Source of the DNA: a virus
DNA length: 52,456 nt
Virus record (IMG/VR): IMGVR_UViG_3300020411_002342
Coordinates: 1-52,456 of that record
Reading direction: 5' to 3' (one strand)
Part shown: piece by piece, positions 39,988 to 48,626 of the stretch
Layout: each line of letters opens with the position of its first letter
Numbering within the stretch: position 1 is the first letter of the stretch
Program-made: the position numbers and the translations under genes
Notes under the pieces: generated by a model
Database searches by the model: none
Told to the model about the DNA's origin: nothing
The model's input: only the letters and a program-made list of their open reading frames with translations

Positions 39988-40008
39988 TTAATACCACATT
40001 TGTGTCTG

Positions 40009-40770
40009 ATGAAATCTAAGAATTGTCCACCAGGAAAATATTATTGCTTCGATGATAAGAAGTGTAAGAAAATTCCTACTGGTTATCATATAGGTGCTAA
40101 AGGTTATCTTTATCCAGATAAAGATAATGAGAATGGAGATGTTGAAAATGTTAATGGAAATGGGAATGGTGGAAATGGAAATGGAAATGGTGGTGGTAAT
40201 GGTGGAGGAGTAAGTGAAGATAATCGTGTACGTTTTCAAAAGTATGGACGTACTTATGCAATAATGTTAATATGGAGAGGTAAGACATATAATACACAAA
40301 TATTTGTTCCTAATTTGAGACAACCATCAAGGGCAGAATTGGAAAAAGAAATTCAAAAAATTTATCCTGGTGGTAAAATAACTTATTATGCAAAAAGAGA
40401 TTATGATCCAACAGATGCAGCAATATTGGTCCCAGAAGAAACTAAAACCAAAAAGAAAATTAGCTTTAGCATCTTTAGAACCAAATCTAAAGATAAAGAA
40501 AGAAAACCTGAAAAGGCTATGGATGCTGGCGCCAGAGCTAAGAGATTATTGCAAAGAAAAGAGTATGCTTCAAAGGTATCGGGTAGCACTGAAAACGTGC
40601 CAGATGACATTAGGGATAGTTTTGAAATAGATCCTAAAGCACATAAGTCAGCACAGAAGAAAGCAAAACTTCGTAATCTTGCAAAGGGTAATGCCAATCC
40701 TAATGAGAAAGCTGCTGCAGAAAAGAAAGCAGGTGGTCCTAAACTTTATGGTGAATCAATGAAAAAATAA
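40009..40770 (+). CDS. Cys-motif virion-associated protein of unknown function, 253 aa
   Basis: I start at the ATG at 40009 (a TTG at 40000 is in frame). MKSKNCPPGKYYCFDDKKCK is followed by KIPTGYHIGAKGYL: three cysteines and a conserved PxGxYxC..D.KCK.IP.G pattern that recurs in proteins of marine T4-like phages. A Gly/Asn linker (NGNGGNGNGNGGGNGGG) connects to a second domain (RVRFQKYGRTYAIMLIWRGK, YNTQIFVPNLRQPSRAELEK) known from similar unnamed proteins. The C-terminal 90 residues are Lys/Arg/Ala-rich (GARAKRLLQRKEYASK). Possibly a head/packaging accessory; unproven. Confidence 0.75.
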   Translation: MKSKNCPPGKYYCFDDKKCKKIPTGYHIGAKGYLYPDKDNENGDVENVNGNGNGGNGNGNGGGNGGGVSEDNRVRFQKYGRTYAIMLIWRGKTYNTQIFVPNLRQPSRAELEKEIQKIYPGGKITYYAKRDYDPTDAAILVPEETKTKKKISFSIFRTKSKDKERKPEKAMDAGARAKRLLQRKEYASKVSGSTENVPDDIRDSFEIDPKAHKSAQKKAKLRNLAKGNANPNEKAAAEKKAGGPKLYGESMKK

Positions 40771-40785
40771 TTTGATTTTATTATT

Positions 40786-42432
40786 ATGCCTGATACAATC
40801 TACCTTGGTAACCCCAATTTAAAAAAAGCAAATGTAACGGTTGAATTTACTCAAGAACAAGTTGAGGAATTCATCAAGTGTAAAGAAGATCCTGTTTACT
40901 TTGCTAAAAATTATATTAAAATTGTTTCTCTGGATGAAGGTTTAGTTCCTTTCGAAATGTATCCTTTTCAGGAGAAGTTAATTAATAATTTTCATGAATC
41001 AAGATTTAATATCTGTAAGATGCCTCGTCAGACAGGTAAATCAACAACTGTAGTTTCTTATCTTTTACATTATGCGGTTTTTAATGATAATGTCAACATT
41101 GCGATTTTGGCTAACAAGGCATCCACGGCTAGAGATTTACTTGGCAGATTACAACTTGCATATGAAAATTTACCTAATTGGATGCAACAAGGTATAATAT
41201 CATGGAACAAAGGGAGTTTAGAACTTGAAAACGGATCAAAGATTTTGGCAGCTTCTACATCTGCAAGTGCTGTCCGAGGCGGTTCCTATAATGTCATATT
41301 CCTTGACGAGTTCGCATTTATTCCGAACCATATTGCAGACCAATTCTTTGCATCTGTTTATCCTACTATTTCTTCTGGTCAAAAAACAAAAGTAATTATA
41401 GTTTCAACTCCACATGGTATGAATCATTTCTACCGAATGTGGCACGATGCTGAAAGAAATAAAAATGAATATGTCCCAACAGAAGTTCATTGGTCAGAAG
41501 TACCTGGTAGAGACGCAGTTTGGAAAGAACAAACAATTGCAAACACATCAGAGTCTCAATTTAAAGTTGAGTTTGAATGTGAATTCTTAGGATCTGTTGA
41601 TACTCTTATTTCTACTTCTAAATTAAGAACATTCGTCTATGAAGATCCACTTCAAAGTAATAAAGGAATAGATGTATATGAAAAACCAATAGAGGATCAT
41701 GATTATATTATTACTGTTGACGTTGCTCGTGGAGTAGGTATTGATTATTCTGCTTTTATAGTTGTAGATATAACAACTTTTCCACATAAGGTTGTTGCAA
41801 AGTATAAGAATAATGAAATAAAACCAATGTTATTCCCATCTATTATTCATGATTGGGCAAAAGGATATAATAATGCATTTATTTTATGTGAGGTAAATGA
41901 TATTGGTGATCAAGTTGCAAGTATTATTCATTATGATCTTGAATATTCTAATCTTTTAATGTCTTCTATGAGAGGTCGTGCAGGACAAATAGTTGGACAA
42001 GGATTTTCTGGTAAGAAGACTCAACTTGGAGTTAAAATGTCCAAGACTGTTAAAAAGGTTGGGTGTTCTAATTTAAAAACTTTAATTGAAGATGATAAAG
42101 TCATATTTAATGATTATGATATAATATCAGAGTTAACTACATTCATTCAAAAACATAATTCATTTGAGGCAGAAGAAGGATGTAATGATGACCTTGCAAT
42201 GTGTCTTGTAATTTATGCTTGGTTAGTTGCACAGGATTATTTTAAAGAACTTACTGATCAGGATGTTAGAAAACGTATCTATGAGGATCAAAGAGATCAG
42301 ATCGAACAAGATATGTCACCTTTTGGTTTCATTGTAGATGGAAGTGAGGAATCTTCTTTTGTAGACGCTGAAGGTGATAGATGGCATACTGATGAATATG
42401 GTGATCGTTCTTATATGTGGGATTATCAATGA
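40786..42432 (+). CDS. 17: large terminase subunit gp17
   Basis: 548 residues (T4 gp17 610). The ATPase half has a Walker A loop PRQTGKST (80-87), Walker B VIFLDE (170-175, with catalytic E175) and the coupling motif STPHGMNHFYR. The nuclease half has the RNase-H-like acidic triad: D312 in TVDVARG, E369 in LCEVNDIG and D468/D469 in CNDDLAM. It is the motor that cuts and packages the DNA into the prohead. Preceded 15 bases upstream by the Cys-motif gene and overlapping the next by four bases. No intein or intron is present. Confidence 0.96.
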   Translation: MPDTIYLGNPNLKKANVTVEFTQEQVEEFIKCKEDPVYFAKNYIKIVSLDEGLVPFEMYPFQEKLINNFHESRFNICKMPRQTGKSTTVVSYLLHYAVFNDNVNIAILANKASTARDLLGRLQLAYENLPNWMQQGIISWNKGSLELENGSKILAASTSASAVRGGSYNVIFLDEFAFIPNHIADQFFASVYPTISSGQKTKVIIVSTPHGMNHFYRMWHDAERNKNEYVPTEVHWSEVPGRDAVWKEQTIANTSESQFKVEFECEFLGSVDTLISTSKLRTFVYEDPLQSNKGIDVYEKPIEDHDYIITVDVARGVGIDYSAFIVVDITTFPHKVVAKYKNNEIKPMLFPSIIHDWAKGYNNAFILCEVNDIGDQVASIIHYDLEYSNLLMSSMRGRAGQIVGQGFSGKKTQLGVKMSKTVKKVGCSNLKTLIEDDKVIFNDYDIISELTTFIQKHNSFEAEEGCNDDLAMCLVIYAWLVAQDYFKELTDQDVRKRIYEDQRDQIEQDMSPFGFIVDGSEESSFVDAEGDRWHTDEYGDRSYMWDYQ

Positions 42433-42593
42433 AAGATACTAATTGGTCAGCACAAATTTTATTACCTTCAAATAGATTAGTTAAAGTTAATTTTACTGTC
42501 TGCAAATCTAATTTAAGAGAAGATGCTTTACATCGATGCAAAGCTCTTTATGGTGTTTCTGATGTTAGACAGTTAAAAAGAGAATGGACTTAG
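42429..42593 (+). CDS. 54-residue hypothetical protein
   Basis: The ATGA at 42429-42432 overlaps the gp17 stop; the frame encodes MKDTNWSAQILLPSNRLVKV, then NFTVCKSNLREDALHRCKAL and ends RQLKREWT at TAG 42591. It overlaps the zinc-motif gene by ten bases, so translation of three genes is chained. It looks like a small alpha/beta domain (strand, helix with EDALHRCKALYG). Not recognised. Confidence 0.65.
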   Translation: MKDTNWSAQILLPSNRLVKVNFTVCKSNLREDALHRCKALYGVSDVRQLKREWT

Positions 42594-42811
42594 AACAGGA
42601 ATTTGATTTACAACATTTATTATTTAAAGAAAGAACCTGTAAGGTATGTGGTCAGACAAAAGATTTAATAGATGGTTTTTATTTAACACGTAAAGATAGA
42701 GGCGCTAAACCATCTGCATATTCTTATGAATGTAAGATATGTACTATAAAAAGAGTTGTTAAAAAGAGAAAAGAAAAACCATTTACAGATTGGTCATACC
42801 CTGATTGGTAA
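42584..42811 (+). CDS. 75-residue zinc-finger protein
   Basis: RTCKVCGQTKDLIDGFYLTR and YECKICTIKR give two CxxC pairs about 29 residues apart, the layout of a treble-clef or HNH-type zinc finger; the catalytic His/Asn of an HNH nuclease is not visible, so nuclease activity is not supported. The C-terminus is basic then aromatic (KKRKEKPFTDWSYPDW). Its place between gp17 and gp18 and coupling to the preceding gene suggests a role in packaging or late expression; unproven. Confidence 0.75.
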   Translation: MDLEQEFDLQHLLFKERTCKVCGQTKDLIDGFYLTRKDRGAKPSAYSYECKICTIKRVVKKRKEKPFTDWSYPDW

Positions 42812-42823
42812 GGTGTTCATAGC

Positions 42824-42900
42824 AGGTTTCCCCATTTTAAGGAGCGCAAAATCATAAATAATTTCAAGTAAAAAAATTGAGAAATCTTAAGGGGAAACTT
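42824..42900 (+). promoter_or_regulatory. RNA hairpin hiding the gp18 ribosome binding site, with internal late promoter
   Basis: 5' arm: GTTTCCCC (42826-42833) and TTAAG (42837-42841). 3' arm: CTTAA (42886-42890) and GGGGAAAC (42891-42898). Thirteen Watson-Crick pairs with a three-base bulge, plus two possible outer pairs. The 3' arm contains the AAGGGG ribosome site for the ATG at 42903. A CATAAATA box lies in the loop. Confidence 0.7.
42853..42860 (+). promoter_or_regulatory. T4-type late promoter candidate (gp18)
   Basis: CATAAATA, 43 bases before the gp18 ATG. Transcription from it (start expected around 42866) excludes the 5' arm of the hairpin and frees the ribosome site. Confidence 0.7.
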
Positions 42901-42902
42901 AC

Positions 42903-45140
42903 ATGGCTAACATAGGTTTAGTATCTCCAGGCGTTAAGGTTAGGGAAGTTGACCTGACGGTTGGAAGAATTGACTCAATAAACAATGTAACAGGTGGTAT
43001 TGTGGGACCATTCTCACAAGGACCAGTTGGTGAAGCAATAGAAATTGAAAACGAACAGGAATTATTAGATTTCTACGGAAAACCAATTTCTTCAGATAGA
43101 CAGTATGAGTATTGGTACACAGCTGCCAACTATCTTAACTACGGTGGTATTCTAAGAGTTATTCGTTCAGACGGAGCAAATCTTAGAAACGCAAACGTTG
43201 GTGGTAAACCTTCTACACACCCAACAGGTATTGGTTCTACTGATAGTCTTAAGATCAAGTCTTATGATGATTATAAGAATAATTATGAAACAACTTCTTC
43301 CTATAGGTTAGCCGCAAGAAACCCAGGTAATTGGGCAGAAGGACTTAAAGTTGCTTATATCGATGGTGCTGCTGATCAAACAATTAATATAGGTGTTCAT
43401 GCCGCAAACAATATATCTGTTGGTGCTGCTGTAACTCAGACATTAAGTGGTCTTATTGTTGGTGTTGGTACAACTTCAGCAGCTGATGGATATCTTCAAG
43501 GTGTCGTTGTTGGTACTGCAACAAGTTCAATCGATGTTAAAGTTGTAAATAGAGTTTCTGCTGCAGGTAGTGTATTCCCAGTTACTTATGCTGAGAGTGG
43601 ATTGTATGCCTTCAGAGCAGGTACTGCAACAAGTGAAGGTGTTGCTGCTCACGCTATTACAGGTGCTAATGGTCTTAGTGTTCTTAACACTTCTTCAACC
43701 ATTGCTAATCCTAAGGCTGGACTTACAACTGTATTCTCTGCAACTTCTGTATCAGACTGGTACGATGGACAATCTATTCAATTAAAGAATGGTGCAGTTC
43801 AATGGAAGTCTATTGCTGAAAAACCAGGAACAAGTAATTATGCAGCTGCAAGAAATGCTTCTAACGATGAACTTCATATTGTAGTTATTGACGATAAAGG
43901 AACTATTACTGGTAATCAGGGAACTATTCTTGAGAAACACACTTATCTATCTAAGGCATTAGATGCTAAAGATACATTTGGTGGACCTATTTACTATAAG
44001 GATTACATCGCTGATAATTCCGAGTATATCTACGTTGGTTTAGCCACTGGTGATGGTACAATCTCTTCTGGTATTTCAACAGTCTTTACTAAGTCTTCAG
44101 TTGATGCAGGTACTTGGGCTCAGGATGCACAAGATACTATATTCAACGTTGTTGATAACACACTTTATGAATTACAACATGGTAAGGATTATTCACAAGG
44201 ATCTGATCAATCTACTCCTGTTGGTGGATATAGTGTAAGTCTTGGTGAGTTAATGAATGGATACGAACTCTTCGAGAACGAAGCTGAGTATCAAGTTGAC
44301 TTCCTACTTAATGCTGGTGGTATACCAGGAGATAAAGAACAATCTCAAGCAAAAGCTAATAAGTTAATTGAAATCGCTGAAGTCAGAAAGGATTGTATGG
44401 CAGTTATTTCTCCATACAGAGAAGCAGTTGTTAATGTAGCAGATTCTAAGACTCAAACTACTAATGTTGTTGAGTTCTTCGATGCTATTACTTCAACTTC
44501 TTATGCAGTATTTGATTCAGGTTACAAGTATCAGTATGATCGTTTTAACAACACATTCAGATACATGCCTTTGAATGGTGATATTGCTGGATTAATCGCA
44601 AGAACAGCAACTGAACAATATCCTTGGTTCTCACCTGCTGGTTCTCAAAGAGGTAATATTCTCAACACTGTTAAACTTGCTTACAATCCAAGTAAGGCAC
44701 AGAGAGATACATTATACACAAGAAGAGTTAACCCAGTTGTATTCCAACAAGGTGGTGGATTCTTACTCTTCGGTGATAAGACTGCTCTATCTTATGCATC
44801 TGCCTTCGATAGAATCAACGTTCGTCGTTTGTTCTTAACTTTAGAATCAACTATTGAAGTCGCTGCTAGAACTCAATTATTCGAGTTTAACGACGATATT
44901 ACAAGAGCAAACTTTAGAAATATCGTTGAACCTTATCTTCGTGATGTTCAAGCGAAGAGAGGTATTTCCGACTTTGTTGTTATTTGTGACGATACTAATA
45001 ACACTCCTGATGTTATTGATGCCAATGAATTCAAAGCGGACATTTTCATTAAACCAGCTCGTTCTATCAACTTCATCGGTCTAACCTTTGTTGCTACAAG
45101 AACTGGAGTCAGCTTCTCTGAAGTTATTGGTCGAGTTTAA
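42903..45140 (+). CDS. 18: contractile tail sheath protein gp18
   Basis: 745 residues (T4 gp18 659). The N-terminus NIGLVSPGVKVREVDLTVGR, VTGGIVGPFSQGPVGEAIEI and the C-terminus (RDVQAKRGISDFVVICDDTN, then NEFKADIFIKPARSINFIGL) are classic sheath signatures. The C-terminal domain polymerises around the tube; residues about 120-400 are a variable, exposed, Gly/Ser/Thr-rich domain and explain the extra length. The codons are more C-ending (AAC, TTC, TAC) than those of the giant genes, as expected of a high-copy protein. Its ribosome site lies within the hairpin described upstream. Confidence 0.96.
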   Translation: MANIGLVSPGVKVREVDLTVGRIDSINNVTGGIVGPFSQGPVGEAIEIENEQELLDFYGKPISSDRQYEYWYTAANYLNYGGILRVIRSDGANLRNANVGGKPSTHPTGIGSTDSLKIKSYDDYKNNYETTSSYRLAARNPGNWAEGLKVAYIDGAADQTINIGVHAANNISVGAAVTQTLSGLIVGVGTTSAADGYLQGVVVGTATSSIDVKVVNRVSAAGSVFPVTYAESGLYAFRAGTATSEGVAAHAITGANGLSVLNTSSTIANPKAGLTTVFSATSVSDWYDGQSIQLKNGAVQWKSIAEKPGTSNYAAARNASNDELHIVVIDDKGTITGNQGTILEKHTYLSKALDAKDTFGGPIYYKDYIADNSEYIYVGLATGDGTISSGISTVFTKSSVDAGTWAQDAQDTIFNVVDNTLYELQHGKDYSQGSDQSTPVGGYSVSLGELMNGYELFENEAEYQVDFLLNAGGIPGDKEQSQAKANKLIEIAEVRKDCMAVISPYREAVVNVADSKTQTTNVVEFFDAITSTSYAVFDSGYKYQYDRFNNTFRYMPLNGDIAGLIARTATEQYPWFSPAGSQRGNILNTVKLAYNPSKAQRDTLYTRRVNPVVFQQGGGFLLFGDKTALSYASAFDRINVRRLFLTLESTIEVAARTQLFEFNDDITRANFRNIVEPYLRDVQAKRGISDFVVICDDTNNTPDVIDANEFKADIFIKPARSINFIGLTFVATRTGVSFSEVIGRV

Positions 45141-45151
45141 TGATTTTTATT

Positions 45152-45158
45152 CTAAATA
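45152..45158 (+). promoter_or_regulatory. T4-type late promoter candidate (gp19)
   Basis: CTAAATA, 26 bases before the gp19 ATG, in the intergenic gap; AAGGAG ribosome site follows. Confidence 0.6.
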
Positions 45159-45183
45159 ACTAACATAAGGAGAACTTAAACAA

Positions 45184-45810
45184 ATGGCTGTCAATTTTAG
45201 AGATAGGACTATAGCCGACTTTAAAAGTCGGCTAACTGGGGGCGGTGCAAGACCGAATTTATTTGAAGTTGCAATGTCTTTTCCCAGGATTGCAACAGGT
45301 GGAGATGTAGAAGGTGGAAGTGATGCTACACCTGAAACTGAAATGAGATATATGGTGAAAGCGGCTGAATTACCTGCTTCAAACATTGGTGATATACCAC
45401 TTAATTTTAGAGGTCGTATTCTTCATGTTGCTGGAGATAGAACTTTTGATCCTTGGACAATTACTATTATTAACAATACTGATTGGGCTCTTAGGGAAAA
45501 GTTTGAAAATTGGTCTCAAGCGATCAATGATCGTACATTTGATAGTGGTATAACTTCACCAACCCTTTACCAGACTAATGCTACTGTATTCCAGTTAGCA
45601 AGATCCAGTAAAGCAGGAAATGAGCAACGAACTAGTACTAAAATTCCAGTATTAGCTTCTTATAAATTCTTTGGTCTTTATCCTACTACCATTTCTTCTA
45701 TTCCTCTTGATTATGGTTCAACTGATACTATTGAAGAATTCCAAGTTACTTTCCAAGTTGAAAGATGGGAACCTTCATATGAAGATAAGTGGGAAAATAC
45801 CGCAAAGTAG
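45184..45810 (+). CDS. 19: tail tube protein gp19
   Basis: 208 residues (T4 gp19 163). DRTIADFKSRLTGGGARPNL, then FEVAMSFP and YMVKAAELPASNIGDIPLNF, are typical of T4-type tube proteins; TFDPWTITIINNTDWALREK is the conserved core and YGSTDTIEEFQVTFQVERWE the end. It forms the hexameric tube inside the sheath that carries DNA. AAGGAG is about ten bases upstream of the ATG. It is followed after 47 bases by gp20 with its own late promoter. Confidence 0.95.
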   Translation: MAVNFRDRTIADFKSRLTGGGARPNLFEVAMSFPRIATGGDVEGGSDATPETEMRYMVKAAELPASNIGDIPLNFRGRILHVAGDRTFDPWTITIINNTDWALREKFENWSQAINDRTFDSGITSPTLYQTNATVFQLARSSKAGNEQRTSTKIPVLASYKFFGLYPTTISSIPLDYGSTDTIEEFQVTFQVERWEPSYEDKWENTAK

Positions 45811-45823
45811 TCCTGGCAGATAA

Positions 45824-45846
45824 CATAAATACCTTTATATAAGGTA
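45824..45846 (+). promoter_or_regulatory. late promoter with overlapping hairpin (gp20)
   Basis: CATAAATA (45824-45831) is followed by TACCTT (45830-45835), loop TATAT, AAGGTA (45841-45846). The AAGG element could be the ribosome site for the ATG at 45858; the 5' arm overlaps the promoter box and would be absent from RNA started at it. Confidence 0.55.
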
Positions 45847-45857
45847 AACTCTATAAC

Positions 45858-47534
45858 ATGGCTAATCTTTTTGGCTTCTCGATTGACGATTCGTATAAGA
45901 AACCCTCGAAGACGGTAGTTTCTCCCATTCCCAAGAATAATGAGGATGGTGCAGATTATTACCTTGCTTCGGGGTTTTATGGGCAATATCTAGATGTAGA
46001 AGGAGTATTTAAAACAGAATACGATTTAATTCGTAGATATCGTGAGATGTCACTTCATCCTGAAGTAGATTCTGCGATAGAGGATATTATCTGTGAAGCT
46101 ATTGTTGCTGATCAGAACGATTCACCTATAGAAATAGATTTAGATAACTTACAAGTTAGTGATAAGGTAAAAGATATTATTCGTGAAGAGTTCCAGTATA
46201 TTAAAGAAATGCTGGACTTTGATAAAAAAGCACATGAGATATTCCGCAATTGGTATGTTGATGGAAGAATTTATTATCACAAAGTCATAGATTTAGAAAA
46301 ACCAGAAGAAGGTATTAAAGAGTTAAGATATATTGATGCATTGAAATTAAAATTTGTAAGGGAACAGAAGAAAGTTAAGAATGGTGATATTAATTATAGT
46401 AATAATATGAAACCAGGTGTAGATAGAGATCCTACAACCTCAGAATTTCCTGGTTTAAATGAATATTATATTTACAGTGCAAATTCATATCAAAAGAATC
46501 AGTATGGATCTGTTGCTGTTTCTGGTCAACAAAAAGATGCAATTAAAATTGCAAAAGATGCTATTGCATCAACCACATCTGGTTTAGTTGATCGCAATAA
46601 ACATACAGTTCTTTCTTATCTACAGAAAGCAATTAAGGCACTTAATCAACTTCGTATGATTGAGGATAGTCTTGTAATTTATAGATTATCAAGAGCTCCA
46701 GAAAGAAGAATATTTTACATTGATGTAGGTAATCTACCTAAAGTTAAGGCAGAACAATACCTTCGTGAAGTAATGAGTCGTTATAGGAATAAATTAACCT
46801 ATGATGCTTCTACTGGTGAAGTTAGAGATGATAAGAAATATATGTCCATGATGGAAGATTTCTGGTTACCACGTAGAGAAGGTGGTAGAGGAACAGAAAT
46901 TTCTACATTACCTGGTGGACAAAACTTAGGAGAACTTACAGACGTAGAGTATTTCCAAAAGAAACTTTATCGTTCTTTGAATGTTCCTGAGTCAAGAATG
47001 AATCTTGATAATGGATTTAGTTTAGGTCGTTCATCAGAAATATTAAGAGACGAACTTAAATTTACGAAGTTCGTTGGTAGAATGAGAAAGAGATTTAGTA
47101 ATCTTTTCCATGATATTCTTAGAACTCAATTAATCCTTAAAAACATAGTAACACCAGAGGATTGGGAAGGAATGAGTGATCATATTCAATATGATTATTT
47201 GTACGATAATCACTTCTCAGAACTCAAAGAATCTGAATTAATGCAAGAAAGAATGGGTCTTTTAGCAACTGCTGATCCTTACATTGGAAAATACTATTCT
47301 GTGGATTATGTACGTCGTAAGATTTTACGTCAAACTGACTTAGAAATTTATGAACAAGATTTGAGAATGAAACAAGAAAAAGAAGCTGGTATTATTCCAC
47401 CAACTGAAGAAGAGATTATGATGGCTGCAGCTACAGAAAAGGCTACTGGTGGAATGGGAAATATTCCGCAAGATATGGAAGTAGATACACAATCAACACA
47501 AGCACCAAAAAATCCTAAAGGAGGAGAAATCTAA
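45858..47534 (+). CDS. 20: portal vertex protein gp20
   Basis: 558 residues (T4 gp20 524). YREMSLHPEVDSAIEDIICE, then EAIVADQNDSPIEIDLDN, the Leu/Arg-rich KLKFVREQKK segment and RLSRAPERRIFYIDVGNLPK are recognised portal markers; NVPESRMNLDNGFSLGRSSE followed by ILRDELKFTKFVGRM completes the match. Twelve copies form the unique head vertex through which DNA passes. The C-terminus is Glu/Thr-rich and poorly conserved. The next gene starts directly after its stop. Confidence 0.97.
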   Translation: MANLFGFSIDDSYKKPSKTVVSPIPKNNEDGADYYLASGFYGQYLDVEGVFKTEYDLIRRYREMSLHPEVDSAIEDIICEAIVADQNDSPIEIDLDNLQVSDKVKDIIREEFQYIKEMLDFDKKAHEIFRNWYVDGRIYYHKVIDLEKPEEGIKELRYIDALKLKFVREQKKVKNGDINYSNNMKPGVDRDPTTSEFPGLNEYYIYSANSYQKNQYGSVAVSGQQKDAIKIAKDAIASTTSGLVDRNKHTVLSYLQKAIKALNQLRMIEDSLVIYRLSRAPERRIFYIDVGNLPKVKAEQYLREVMSRYRNKLTYDASTGEVRDDKKYMSMMEDFWLPRREGGRGTEISTLPGGQNLGELTDVEYFQKKLYRSLNVPESRMNLDNGFSLGRSSEILRDELKFTKFVGRMRKRFSNLFHDILRTQLILKNIVTPEDWEGMSDHIQYDYLYDNHFSELKESELMQERMGLLATADPYIGKYYSVDYVRRKILRQTDLEIYEQDLRMKQEKEAGIIPPTEEEIMMAAATEKATGGMGNIPQDMEVDTQSTQAPKNPKGGEI

Positions 47535-47813
47535 ATGCCACTACCTGAAATTCCATATGATGAATGGTTTCATGATAAAAAGGATAACCCATTAGATTCT
47601 ATGCCAATAGCCACCAATAAAGGTGGATTTGATTGGGAAGATACTGCTCCTTGTGAGTATGAACCACCTCATGAAGAAGAAAAAACCATACATCAAAAGA
47701 TGTATGAGATTGCAACTTCACGTTATAATCCGTTTTCTGTAGGTGGATCAGAGAATTGTCAATCTGACATTGACTGTTCTATTGGTGGTTCTGAAAGACT
47801 ATCAAAATCTTAA
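47535..47813 (+). CDS. hypothetical protein after portal, 92 aa
   Basis: Begins MPLPEIPYDEWFHDKKDNPL; rich in Pro, acidic, with a C-terminal part containing CQSDIDCSIGG (two cysteines). No domain recognised. GGAGGAG (47519-47525) lies upstream. Position between gp20 and the core gene suggests a head-associated function, but there is no direct evidence. Confidence 0.7.
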   Translation: MPLPEIPYDEWFHDKKDNPLDSMPIATNKGGFDWEDTAPCEYEPPHEEEKTIHQKMYEIATSRYNPFSVGGSENCQSDIDCSIGGSERLSKS

Positions 47814-47815
47814 GA

Positions 47816-47823
47816 TATAAATA
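47816..47823 (+). promoter_or_regulatory. T4-type late promoter, perfect box
   Basis: TATAAATA, exact T4 late consensus, 30 bases before the gp67-like ATG. Confidence 0.75.
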
Positions 47824-47852
47824 TAAACATATAGTTATTAATTTTTTATCTC

Positions 47853-48068
47853 ATGGAAGAATTAATGGATTTGATTATTGCGGATGAATCACCATCTGCC
47901 ATTAGTGACAACATTAAAGACGTTCTGTTTAATAAATCTGCAGGAAAAATCGATGCACTTAAACCAGTAGTTGCTAATACACTATTTGGTTCTGAGGAAG
48001 AAGTTCCAGAGATTGAATCAGAAGCTGGTGAAATTGACAATGAAATAGAAACCGAAGAGGAAGAGTAA
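47853..48068 (+). CDS. 67: prohead core protein, gp67-like
   Basis: A 71-residue acidic protein (MEELMDLIIADESPSAISDN ... SEEEVPEIESEAGEI, ending in EETEEEE-like acids). T4 gp67 (80 residues) likewise starts MEGLIEAI and has an acidic tail, and sits after gene 20 and before gene 21. gp67 is an essential component of the prohead core and is degraded by the gp21 protease. Sequence similarity is low, so the assignment rests on length, acidity, and order. A pyrimidine-rich leader (TTTTTTATCTC) replaces the Shine-Dalgarno. Confidence 0.7.
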   Translation: MEELMDLIIADESPSAISDNIKDVLFNKSAGKIDALKPVVANTLFGSEEEVPEIESEAGEIDNEIETEEEE

Positions 48069-48626
48069 ATGGCACATCAACCCGTAGGTACTGGATTTAG
48101 TTTTGCGACAAGTGCTACGAGTGCATCGCAAACTTTTACAGTTCAGTCGGATAGTTTAAGAGTTGTAGCTAAAGGCGCTGGTCAACATGTAGCAATTGGT
48201 ACTACTGGACCTGCAACTACAGGTGATTATTATGTAGCTGCAGGAACCGCTGAGGTTTTAAATATAGGTAGAGTTAGTTCTATAGGTCTTGCTGGGATAA
48301 CAAAAGGAGCTTCAACAACAATCGATCTTCCAGAAGGAACAGGATGTCCTTTTGAGGTTGATGATGTTATTGTTACATCTGGAATAACTGGTGTTACTGG
48401 ATTCAATACAACTGCAAAAGTGGTTTCTATTGATGCTAGTGCCAATAGTTATGGTTATCATTCAGAAAGAATAACTACAGATCATGATAGTCGGTCTCTT
48501 AATTCTGACAATGCAGTTGTAACTGCTGGTGAGGCAAGAAGACAATTAACAGTTTCTGCTGTTACCGATCATACAACAGGTGGTCAGTTGTTTGCTCAAC
48601 AAGTTCAAGTATCAGGGGATTCATAA
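48069..48626 (+). CDS. probable virion or head accessory protein, 185 aa
   Basis: 185 residues, beta-rich, starting immediately after the preceding stop. MAHQPVGTGFSFATSATSAS then SDSLRVVAKGAGQHVAIGTT and FEVDDVIVTSGITGV, with many Gly/Thr/Ser and short strands. T4 has gene 68 (core) here, but the composition is unlike gp68. Its jelly-roll-like look suggests a capsid-surface or tail component; that is inference only. Not recognised as a named family. Confidence 0.7.
   Translation: MAHQPVGTGFSFATSATSASQTFTVQSDSLRVVAKGAGQHVAIGTTGPATTGDYYVAAGTAEVLNIGRVSSIGLAGITKGASTTIDLPEGTGCPFEVDDVIVTSGITGVTGFNTTAKVVSIDASANSYGYHSERITTDHDSRSLNSDNAVVTAGEARRQLTVSAVTDHTTGGQLFAQQVQVSGDS

Noticed and set aside
40000-40008. 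TTG start for the Cys-motif gene
   Set aside because: The ATG at 40009 gives the family-like MKSKNCPPG start.
42584-42811. HNH endonuclease
   Set aside because: The cysteines fit a zinc finger, but no HNH His/Asn catalytic motif can be seen.
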